From NCBI GenBank assembly GCA_963624605.1, contig CAVFQD010000066.1:1-9572 (forward strand): 9,572 nt of DNA, given 5' to 3'. The position numbers and the translations under genes were made by a program. The stretch's first letter is position 1. Each line of letters opens with the position of its first letter. Positions 1 to 6,125 of the stretch are shown here, in pieces. The notes under the pieces were generated by a model. That model was not told the DNA's origin and did not search any database. It saw only the letters and a list, made by a program, of their open reading frames with translations. Origin of the DNA: Fimenecus sp963624605 (lineage in GTDB: Bacteria > Bacillota > Clostridia > Oscillospirales > Acutalibacteraceae).

Positions 1-6
1 GTAGGC

Positions 7-21
7 GGCCCTTATAGGGCC
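7..21. repeat. Perfect 5-bp GC-rich inverted repeat
   Basis: GGCCC at 7-11 pairs with GGGCC at 17-21 across the 5-nt loop TTATA. There is no T-run directly after it, so it does not look like an intrinsic terminator of an upstream gene. It sits only 6 nt before the second hairpin, and the two probably belong to one structure. Confidence 0.6.
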
Positions 22-27
22 TGTGCA

Positions 28-49
28 AACCACTAGTTTACTAGTGGTT
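28..49. repeat. Perfect 9-bp inverted repeat, 4-nt loop
   Basis: AACCACTAG (28-36) is followed by the loop TTTA and the exact complement CTAGTGGTT (41-49). No U-tract follows (ATGATTGG), which argues against a rho-independent terminator. A tetraloop hairpin of this size fits a subterminal hairpin recognised by Y1 transposases or an RNA stem, but the sequence does not decide between them. Confidence 0.75.
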
Positions 50-155
50 ATGATTGGAACAGGCTTGAACGCAAAGAGGGAAGCACGGGGAATTTCAAAT
101 GAACGGGTACGGTTCAACAAAAAGGGCATAATCCTATCTTAAAGCAAAAACATTG

Positions 156-184
156 TTGTAAAAAAGTGCCGGGCAGTGTATAAT
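156..184 (+). promoter_or_regulatory. Sigma-A-type promoter for yfhO-prepilin peptidase operon
   Basis: A -35-like TTGTAA (156-161), a 17-nt spacer and a perfect -10 TATAAT (179-184) are present. Transcription would start near 190-192. A start codon at 193 would then be almost leaderless, which supports translation from the GTG at 229 instead. Confidence 0.7.
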
Positions 185-215
185 TAAATTAAATGTATGT
201 CGATAAAATCGCAAA

Positions 216-220
216 AGGGG
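216..220 (+). promoter_or_regulatory. Ribosome binding site deciding the GTG start of the YfhO gene
   Basis: AGGGG at 216-220 lies 8 nt before the GTG at 229. The in-frame ATG at 193 has only AT-rich promoter sequence upstream and no Shine-Dalgarno match. Confidence 0.6.
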
Positions 221-228
221 AATATCGT

Positions 229-3003
229 GTGAACAAAATTCAAAAGAGAAGTAATATTGCGGAGGCTTTTATTGCTGCTGTTGCCGCAGCAATTATATTT
301 TTAATTATTTGCGCCTTGACAGGTATATATCCGTTCGGGACGGCTTCAACCGCAAGAAATGACGCAATATCTCAATATGTTCCGTTTTTGAATGAGGCGG
401 TTACAAGAATAAAAGACGGTGCGTCGCTGCTTTATTCCTTTTCTACGGGCGGCGGTAATTTTTATTCGCTGATGCTATATTATCTTGTAAATCCGTTCAA
501 TATTGTTGCACTGTTCTTTAATGAGAGCAATATTGAAAATGCTTTTACCTTGATAATCGGGCTTAATACAATGGCAATAGCCTTTACTTCTTGTTTGTAC
601 CTTAAAAAGCATTTCAACACAAGCGGACTGTCGCCTGTGGTTTTCTCTTTGCTTTATACATTCAGCGGCTTTTACCTTTCGTATTATTATAATACGATGT
701 GGCTTTCGGCACTTTGGCTGCTGCCGTTGATAGCGCTCGGAATTGAAAATATAGCCGGCGGAAAATCAGCCGCACTGTATCTTGTGTCTTTAAGCTTTGC
801 GATTATCTGCAATTTCTATCTCGGCTTTATGCTTTGCATTTTCTCGGTGCTTTATTTCTTTACCTGCCTGTTTTCACAGGATATAAACGGAAAAGACGAT
901 GAAAAAAGAGTTCCGCTTACAGGCGTTTTGGTTAAGTTCGGAATTTCGTCTCTTCTTTCGGGCGGAATAGCCTCGATAACGCTTTTCCCGATTATATATG
1001 CACTTTCAAACGCATACACAAAAAACGTGTTTACGGTTGACTCATGGTATTTCTTCAATCCGTTGGATTTTATTTCAACTCATTTGACGGGAATAATTCC
1101 GAACGGAATTGCTATGACGCAGGAAACTCTCCCCGGAGTTACCTTGGGGGCTCTTGCCTTGATTTCGGCACCGCTTTATCTCTTTACAAAAAAGATTTCA
1201 AAAAATGAAAAGATAGCTCACCTTGTGCTTGTTGCGGCGTTCTGGGCATCGTTTGAAATTCCGAAAATTTATTATATCTGGCACGGAATGAGCGCACCGG
1301 CAGGACTTCCGTACAGATTCTCGTTCCTCTATTGCTTTATCCTTGTGAAGCTGGCTTATGCGGCATTTATTGAAATTAAGGATATAAAAAAAGCCGCATT
1401 CATTTTGCCGGCGGTCATTATCGGCATAGGCTACGCAAATATAATAATCAACAGTTTTGACGAATTCAAAATGTCGATTATTGTAGGCGGCATTTCAACT
1501 GCGGTTATCTTCCTTGCGGTAATGCTTGCAAGGTTTGCAAAAAAAGAAAAGGTTTTCAAGGCTGTTGCATTGCTTTTGTGTGTTGTTCAGCTTGCACTTT
1601 GCGGACAGTATGCGTTTATTTCAAGCGATTTTGACGGATACATACCTTATCTTGAAACAGTTGACAAAGCTAAAGAAATAATAAGTCAAGAGGGCTTTTA
1701 TCGCCTTGAATTTTCGAATTATGCCGGAACTACATACAGTGACAGCGACGACTACCAGGTGAACAGCGGCTCTGTTTACGGATTTAACGGCATTTCGATT
1801 TTCTCTTCAATGACAGACGCTTACTGGGCGGCGCTTCAGTTCAGCCTCGGCAATGCCGGCAATATGGGCAACTCGTACGGCTACTCTATGCAAACCCCTG
1901 TTTATAATTCTCTGTTTGATGTAAACTATGTTATAGATAATGCCGACGCCCTGTCGGAAAGCAAATATTATGAAAAAATCGGTGAAGCAGACGGACACGG
2001 CGTTTATAAGGTGAAAAATACGCTTGGCTTGGGATTTATGACCGACGCCTCGCTTGTCGATTGGGAGGAATACAATTCAAATTCCTTTGTAACGCAGGAG
2101 TCGCTTTGGAAAGAAGTTACCGGCGTAGAAAATGTGTTTGACTATTATGAGGTGAACGGCACTGATTTCAAAGGCTGTAATTTTATAGAGACTGTGAATG
2201 CTCCCGACGAACACGATGAGCATGAGGACGACGGACACGGACATTTAAGCGAAAATGAAATACACAATATGCTTAATTACTTAAACGGTTATTACAGATA
2301 TAAAATCACCGACAATAATTACTCTATGACATTTACATTTGTTCCTGATAAAACGCAAAATGTATTTTTGCTTGCTCAAAGCGGCAACTTGGATACGGTC
2401 AAAATCACTACGGCGAAATCAAGCAAGGAATTTATGTTTGATGAAAAGAAGTTCATTGATATAGGCGTATGCGAACAGGGCGTTGAGGTTACGGTCGAGT
2501 TCACTTCGTCAAACGGCGATAGGGCATTGGAAAGCTACAAAGATAACACCAATTCCTTTGACGACGCATTATACCTTGAAATAGCAGGCGTTAACGATGA
2601 GGCTTACGAGCAGGGAATTAAAAATGTCCGCAATAACGGCGTTCTCAACATAACGGAATTTGACGACGACTGTATATGCGGAACTGTCAATGCCGCACAG
2701 GACGGTACGATGTTCGTTTCGATACCGCTTGACGAGGGTTGGACTGTTACGGTTGACGGAGAAGAGACGGAGCTTATTGAAAATGATAACCATATGACAT
2801 TGTTCTCCGTTTCGGCGGGCGAGCATACGGTTGAGATGAAATATTTTCCGCAGGGACTTAAAGAGGGAATTTTCGTTTCAATAGCTTCGATTTTGGCGTT
2901 GGCTCTTGTAATGCTGTTGTCAAAGGTACGCAAAATGAAGGCGGAATTGGCGGCGGAGGAGGAAGCGAAGAAAGCTTCCGAAAAAACCGAAAAGGGTGAT
3001 TGA
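229..3003 (+). CDS. yfhO: YfhO family GT-C-type membrane protein
   Basis: Large polytopic membrane protein of the YfhO family, 924 residues from the GTG start. The N-terminal half (about residues 10-470) is a series of hydrophobic segments. The first outside loop carries ARNDAISQYVPF, matching the family's D...QYVPF signature, with Asp45 in the place of the usual GT-C catalytic acid. A large extracytoplasmic region follows (about 470-880). It ends in the typical sandwich motif around EGWTVTVDGEE and SAGEHTVEMKYFPQG, then a last membrane helix and a charged Lys/Glu tail. In Bacillus subtilis, YfhO is needed for lipoteichoic acid glycosylation, acting as a GT-C enzyme that uses undecaprenyl-linked sugar; the acceptor here is unknown. 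An unusual His/Asp/Glu-rich patch lies at residues 660-679. The gene is first in an operon and ends 2 nt before the prepilin peptidase start. The family call is firm and the substrate is not. Confidence 0.9.
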   Translation: MNKIQKRSNIAEAFIAAVAAAIIFLIICALTGIYPFGTASTARNDAISQYVPFLNEAVTRIKDGASLLYSFSTGGGNFYSLMLYYLVNPFNIVALFFNESNIENAFTLIIGLNTMAIAFTSCLYLKKHFNTSGLSPVVFSLLYTFSGFYLSYYYNTMWLSALWLLPLIALGIENIAGGKSAALYLVSLSFAIICNFYLGFMLCIFSVLYFFTCLFSQDINGKDDEKRVPLTGVLVKFGISSLLSGGIASITLFPIIYALSNAYTKNVFTVDSWYFFNPLDFISTHLTGIIPNGIAMTQETLPGVTLGALALISAPLYLFTKKISKNEKIAHLVLVAAFWASFEIPKIYYIWHGMSAPAGLPYRFSFLYCFILVKLAYAAFIEIKDIKKAAFILPAVIIGIGYANIIINSFDEFKMSIIVGGISTAVIFLAVMLARFAKKEKVFKAVALLLCVVQLALCGQYAFISSDFDGYIPYLETVDKAKEIISQEGFYRLEFSNYAGTTYSDSDDYQVNSGSVYGFNGISIFSSMTDAYWAALQFSLGNAGNMGNSYGYSMQTPVYNSLFDVNYVIDNADALSESKYYEKIGEADGHGVYKVKNTLGLGFMTDASLVDWEEYNSNSFVTQESLWKEVTGVENVFDYYEVNGTDFKGCNFIETVNAPDEHDEHEDDGHGHLSENEIHNMLNYLNGYYRYKITDNNYSMTFTFVPDKTQNVFLLAQSGNLDTVKITTAKSSKEFMFDEKKFIDIGVCEQGVEVTVEFTSSNGDRALESYKDNTNSFDDALYLEIAGVNDEAYEQGIKNVRNNGVLNITEFDDDCICGTVNAAQDGTMFVSIPLDEGWTVTVDGEETELIENDNHMTLFSVSAGEHTVEMKYFPQGLKEGIFVSIASILALALVMLLSKVRKMKAELAAEEEAKKASEKTEKGD
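2991..3000 (+). promoter_or_regulatory. Ribosome binding site inside the end of yfhO, setting the prepilin peptidase start
   Basis: AAAGGGTGAT matches the extended anti-Shine-Dalgarno complement GGTGAT. It ends 5 nt before the ATG at 3006, and it lies within the last codons of the upstream gene. The alternative TTG at 3000 overlaps this site and is therefore unlikely. Confidence 0.7.
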
Positions 3004-3005
3004 TA

Positions 3006-3815
3006 ATGGACTATGAGACTTTTTTATCGGTGATGAAAATATACTTTTCGGTGTGCATTTTCATTGTCGGAATATGCATAGGCAGTTTTTTAAACGTTCT
3101 GATTTACCGTATTCCGATCGGTATGGACTTCAAAAAAGGCTCGTCGATATGCACCACCTGTAAGCATCCGCTTAAATGGTACGATTTGTTTCCGCTTTTC
3201 AGCTGGTTGTTTCTCGGCGGAAAATGCCGTTACTGCAAGGCGAAAATCTCTCCGATTTATCCGATAGTCGAAAGCATTACGGGAATTTTGTTCGTTATGT
3301 CGTTTGTGTTCGGCTGCGGCTGTGAGTTCAAATTAAGTCTTTTGGGATATTTTATGATTTGTGCCGCACTTGTCGTCGTGTTCTGTATCGATTGGAAGCA
3401 TATGTTCATACCCGACTCGATGTGGATAACGATACTTCTGGGCGGAATTGTCATTTACATTGACTCGCTTATCGAAAACGGCTTCGACAAGAACGAGCTT
3501 ATCGGCAGGATTGTCGGATTTTTCCTTGTGAGCGGTCTGTTCCTGCTTGTTTCCTACATAAAGCCCGACTCCATGGGTGGCGGCGACATAAAGCTTATGG
3601 CGGCGGCAGGCTTTGCGCTCGGCTGGAAAAATGTGCTGCTTGCTCTCCTCGTTTCGGGGTTTGTCGGTACGCTTTATCTGATTTTTTCAAACACTCTCAA
3701 AAAAGAGAATATGAAAAAAGAGGTGCCGTTCGGTCCGCATCTCGCAGTGGGCATTTTCGTTGCGCTGATGTTCGGAAATCAGATACTTAACTGGTACACG
3801 GGAATTTGGAATTGA
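3006..3815 (+). CDS. Type IV prepilin peptidase / N-methyltransferase (A24 family)
   Basis: Integral-membrane aspartic protease of the PilD/GspO/ComC family, 269 residues. These enzymes cleave the leader of type IV pilin-like proteins at the cytoplasmic face and usually methylate the new N-terminus. The N-terminal domain has the signature GSFLNVLIYRIP (26-37) and two CxxC pairs (Cys49/52 and Cys74/77), as in the bifunctional, metal-binding form. The two catalytic aspartates are visible: Asp129 in CIDWKHMFIPD and Asp194 in GGGDIKLMAAAG. PFGPHLAVG near the C-terminus is also typical. About seven or eight hydrophobic segments fit the family. The gene is translationally close to yfhO and is followed by a terminator. 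No pilin, pilus ATPase or competence gene is in the window, so its substrates are presumably encoded elsewhere. Confidence 0.95.
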   Translation: MDYETFLSVMKIYFSVCIFIVGICIGSFLNVLIYRIPIGMDFKKGSSICTTCKHPLKWYDLFPLFSWLFLGGKCRYCKAKISPIYPIVESITGILFVMSFVFGCGCEFKLSLLGYFMICAALVVVFCIDWKHMFIPDSMWITILLGGIVIYIDSLIENGFDKNELIGRIVGFFLVSGLFLLVSYIKPDSMGGGDIKLMAAAGFALGWKNVLLALLVSGFVGTLYLIFSNTLKKENMKKEVPFGPHLAVGIFVALMFGNQILNWYTGIWN

Positions 3816-3820
3816 CTTTT

Positions 3821-3848
3821 AAGGGCTGTAAATTTTACAGTCCTTTTT
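3821..3848 (+). terminator. Intrinsic terminator after prepilin peptidase
   Basis: AAGGGCTGTAA (3821-3831) pairs with TTACAGTCCTT (3835-3845), with one G-T wobble and a 3-nt loop. It runs into a T-run (3844-3848). It lies 5 nt after the prepilin peptidase stop and separates the two transcription units. Confidence 0.85.
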
Positions 3849-3850
3849 GT

Positions 3851-3879
3851 TTGCCTTATCGGGCGTAATATGTTAAAAT
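3851..3879 (+). promoter_or_regulatory. Promoter for the rRNA methyltransferase-acyltransferase operon
   Basis: A -35-like TTGCCT (3851-3856), a 17-nt spacer and -10 TAAAAT (3874-3879), with an extended -10 TG at 3871-3872. The transcript would begin near 3886, giving a short leader of under 20 nt that contains the ribosome binding site. No comparable promoter is obvious in the short gaps downstream. Confidence 0.7.
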
Positions 3880-3891
3880 TATCTTTGGATT

Positions 3892-3898
3892 GAGGTGA
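3892..3898 (+). promoter_or_regulatory. Ribosome binding site of the RlmD-family gene
   Basis: GAGGTGA lies 4 nt before the ATG at 3903. It is a strong match to the 16S rRNA tail and fixes the start, which falls directly before the iron-sulfur cysteine cluster. Confidence 0.75.
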
Positions 3899-3902
3899 GA
3901 CC

Positions 3903-5072
3903 ATGCCGAAAAATACAAATGCCTGTCCGCTTTACAAAAAGTGCGGAGGCTGTCAGCTGCAAAATATGCCGTACGGCGAGCAATTGAGCTTTAAGCAGGC
4001 AAGGGTTATAAAGCTGCTCGGCTCGTTTTGCCATGTTGACGAAATTATCGGTATGGACAAGCCTTATAATTACCGTAACAAGGTGCAGGCGGCGTTTTCA
4101 ACCGACCGCAGGGGGAATATAATTTCGGGCGTGTATCAATCGTCAAGCCACAAGGTTGTTGCGGTCGAAAAATGTATGCTTGAGGACGAAAAGGCGGACG
4201 AAATTATCGGCACGGTGCGAAAACTGCTCAAAAGCTTTAAGCTCAAAGCTTACAATGAGGACACACGGCAGGGATTTTTACGGCATGTGCTTGTGAAACG
4301 GGGGTTCAAAAGCGGTCAGGTAATGGTCGTGCTGGTAACGGGAACGCCCGAATTTCCGAAAAAGCGTTCGTTCATAAATGCGCTTTTGTCAAGGCATCCC
4401 GAGATTACGACGGTCGTTTGGAATTATAATCCGAAAAAGACAAGCCTTGTGCTCGGCGAGCGTGAGGAAATACTGTTCGGCGACGGAAAAATCGAAGAAC
4501 AGCTCGGCAAGTACACCTTCAGAATATCGCCCAAGGCGTTTTATCAGATAAATCCCGTGCAGACGGAAATTTTGTATAACAAAGCGATTGAGTTTGCCGA
4601 GCTTTCGGGAGAAGAGACGGTTATCGACGCATATTGCGGAACGGGAACGATAGGAATTTTCGCGTCAGGCAGGGCAAAGCAGGTTATCGGCGTTGAACTG
4701 AATTCGGACGCGGTAAAGGACGCCCGTGAAAACGCAAGGCTTAACAAGGTCAAAAATATAAAATTTTTCAATGCCGACGCAGGCAAATTTATGGTCGAGG
4801 CGGCAAAAGCGGGCGAGACTGCGGATGTTGTTATTATGGACCCTCCGAGGAGCGGCTCGGACAGGGCGTTTTTGTCAAGCGTGGTAACGCTTGCGCCGAA
4901 AAGGGTGGTGTACATCTCCTGCAACCCCGAAACGCAGAAAAGAGATTTGCTGTTCCTTGTCAAAAACGGGTATAAGGTCCGCAAAATCCAGCCCGTCGAT
5001 ATGTTCCCGCATACATTGCATGTGGAGACGGTTGCGGTGTTGGAAAGGGTAAAATCAACAGATGATAAATGA
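3903..5072 (+). CDS. rlmD: RlmD/TrmA-family 23S rRNA uracil-C5 methyltransferase, TRAM-less
   Basis: SAM-dependent RNA m5U methyltransferase, 389 residues. The N-terminus has the [4Fe-4S] cysteine pattern: Cys8, Cys14 and Cys17 in CPLYKKCGGC, with Cys91 as the likely fourth ligand. The central FYQINPVQTE (213-222) is the substrate-binding segment. The C-terminal Rossmann domain shows SAM motif DAYCGTGTIG (242-251), DPPRSG (313-318), the nucleophile Cys340 in YISCNP, and the closing PVDMFPHTLHVETV with the probable base Glu375. The protein begins straight at the Cys cluster, so the N-terminal TRAM domain found in many RlmD and RlmCD proteins is absent, as in RlmC. The family is certain. Whether the target is 23S U1939, U747 or both (or tRNA U54) cannot be read from the sequence. 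First gene of the second operon; the next start is 24 nt downstream. Confidence 0.92.
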   Translation: MPKNTNACPLYKKCGGCQLQNMPYGEQLSFKQARVIKLLGSFCHVDEIIGMDKPYNYRNKVQAAFSTDRRGNIISGVYQSSSHKVVAVEKCMLEDEKADEIIGTVRKLLKSFKLKAYNEDTRQGFLRHVLVKRGFKSGQVMVVLVTGTPEFPKKRSFINALLSRHPEITTVVWNYNPKKTSLVLGEREEILFGDGKIEEQLGKYTFRISPKAFYQINPVQTEILYNKAIEFAELSGEETVIDAYCGTGTIGIFASGRAKQVIGVELNSDAVKDARENARLNKVKNIKFFNADAGKFMVEAAKAGETADVVIMDPPRSGSDRAFLSSVVTLAPKRVVYISCNPETQKRDLLFLVKNGYKVRKIQPVDMFPHTLHVETVAVLERVKSTDDK

Positions 5073-5080
5073 CAGTTGAC

Positions 5081-5088
5081 GGAGGAGA
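5081..5088 (+). promoter_or_regulatory. Ribosome binding site deciding the SGNH protein start
   Basis: GGAGGAGA lies 8 nt before the ATG at 5097. The upstream in-frame TTG at 5076 would place this site inside the coding region and has no Shine-Dalgarno of its own. Confidence 0.75.
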
Positions 5089-5096
5089 GCGCGATT

Positions 5097-6125
5097 ATGA
5101 AAACAGTCAAGGGCTTTGTGCGGCTTGTCGGAGCGGGTATAGTTTCGGTGGGTATTATATGCCTGCTTCTTTGCTTCTATAACATTATGCCGGTGCATAT
5201 TGAAAACAAAAAAGGCAACACCGACTATGTTTGGCCGGCTAATTCCGTTTGGGTCAAAGCAACCGAAGGTATTTCTTTCGGAAGGTTTGATGCGAACGGC
5301 TACAACAATCTCTCTGTTACAGAGAATCCGGATATAATAGTTCTTGGGTCATCGCATATGGAAGCTTGCGAAGTTATGCAAGATGAATCAGCGGCTTATC
5401 TTTTGGCGCAAAAGCTCAACGGTAAGTACACAGTGTACAATATGGGTATTTCCGGACATGATTTTTATAAGGTGTGCCAATATTTGCCGGAAAATTTGGG
5501 GTTGAACGATACCGTACCAAAGGTTGTCGTAATAGAAACAAGTACCGTAAATGTTTCAGAAGAAAATGTGGACGAAATTTTATCTCACACTGTTGAGTTT
5601 ACTCCCAGCCATAATACCGGCGTGATCGGAACGCTGCAGAAAATTCCGTTTTGCAGAGCTGTTTATCATCAGGCGGAAGGCGGCCTTTTGAAACTGTTTA
5701 TGCCTGATTCCGGCTCGTCTTCCAATCAAACAACGGCTGAGGATACATATGCGGAAACCGAAATTGACGATTCGGCTTACAATGAACTGTTTTCGTATTT
5801 GAAAGACATGGAAGACAAATACGGCACGCAAATTATTATTTGCTATCACCCGACAGAGAAGCTGATGGATGACGGTACTGTTTCTTTCGACAGTGATGAA
5901 CACCTTACCGCATTCAAAGAGTATGCGGATAAGTACGGTATTTCTTTTGTTGATATGACCGACAGATTTGAAAATATGTATTACAAAGAACATTATGTAG
6001 CGCACGGCTTTTGTACCGGAGAGCTTGCTACGGGACACCTTAATAAATACGGACATGCCGCTATGGCTGACGAAATATATAACGAGATAAACAATCTGGA
6101 GGAGGCAGGAGAATTATGTCAATGA
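5097..6125 (+). CDS. Membrane-anchored SGNH/GDSL-like protein, partner of MBOAT
   Basis: Predicted 342-residue protein with one N-terminal membrane helix (about 9-30) and an extracytoplasmic domain. Block I of the SGNH fold is visible as DIIVLGSSHMEA (79-90), with Ser86 as the probable nucleophile. NMGISG (115-120) fits the block II glycine region, and GHLNKYGHAAMA (313-324) fits block V, with His314 as the probable catalytic histidine. A polar low-complexity linker rich in Ser, Thr, Glu and Asp lies at about 203-226. It overlaps the MBOAT gene, as in AlgJ/AlgX with AlgI or DltD with DltB, where the SGNH partner receives or passes on acyl groups outside the membrane. I infer transfer of acetyl or another acyl group to an envelope polymer. 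The acidic residue three positions before the block V histidine is not seen (Ala311). The fold call is good and the exact reaction is unproven. Confidence 0.75.
   Translation: MKTVKGFVRLVGAGIVSVGIICLLLCFYNIMPVHIENKKGNTDYVWPANSVWVKATEGISFGRFDANGYNNLSVTENPDIIVLGSSHMEACEVMQDESAAYLLAQKLNGKYTVYNMGISGHDFYKVCQYLPENLGLNDTVPKVVVIETSTVNVSEENVDEILSHTVEFTPSHNTGVIGTLQKIPFCRAVYHQAEGGLLKLFMPDSGSSSNQTTAEDTYAETEIDDSAYNELFSYLKDMEDKYGTQIIICYHPTEKLMDDGTVSFDSDEHLTAFKEYADKYGISFVDMTDRFENMYYKEHYVAHGFCTGELATGHLNKYGHAAMADEIYNEINNLEEAGELCQ
6101..6111 (+). promoter_or_regulatory. Double Shine-Dalgarno at the SGNH-MBOAT overlap
   Basis: Two purine-rich sites, GGAGG (6101-6105) and AGGAG (6107-6111), precede two possible in-frame starts, ATG 6116 and ATG 6122. 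The second start overlaps the upstream stop as ATGA (6122-6125), the classic arrangement for translational coupling. Spacing is 10 nt for GGAGG to 6116 and for AGGAG to 6122, so the start is ambiguous by two codons. Confidence 0.6.

Larger units (their letters stand above)
1..130. other. Non-coding left edge with two hairpins; possible end of an IS200/IS605-type element
   Basis: This stretch precedes the first promoter and shows no convincing gene. It holds two perfect inverted repeats (7-21 and 28-49) close together, plus a weaker pair, TTGAAC at 65-70 and GTTCAA at 112-117. Compact subterminal hairpins without terminal inverted repeats are typical of IS200/IS605 element ends and of the structured RNA at the 3' end of tnpB genes. 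No transposase or TnpB coding sequence lies inside the window, so any element would extend to the left. It could equally be an unrelated structured RNA or the tail of an upstream gene's transcript. The call rests on shape only. Confidence 0.25.

Noticed and set aside
2..139. Open stretch of about 45 codons in frame 2 at the left edge
   Set aside because: It crosses both hairpins, has no ribosome site at a plausible start, and its translation matches no family I recognise. It is more likely non-coding.
193..228. Start of the YfhO gene at ATG 193
   Set aside because: The ATG lies only 8 nt after the -10 box and has no ribosome site. GTG 229 has AGGGG 8 nt upstream and fits the promoter position.
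4544..5110. Antisense open frame of 188 codons opposite the RlmD-family gene
   Set aside because: It lies wholly opposite a well-conserved gene, has no ribosome site, and its translation has no recognisable motif. It is a shadow frame.
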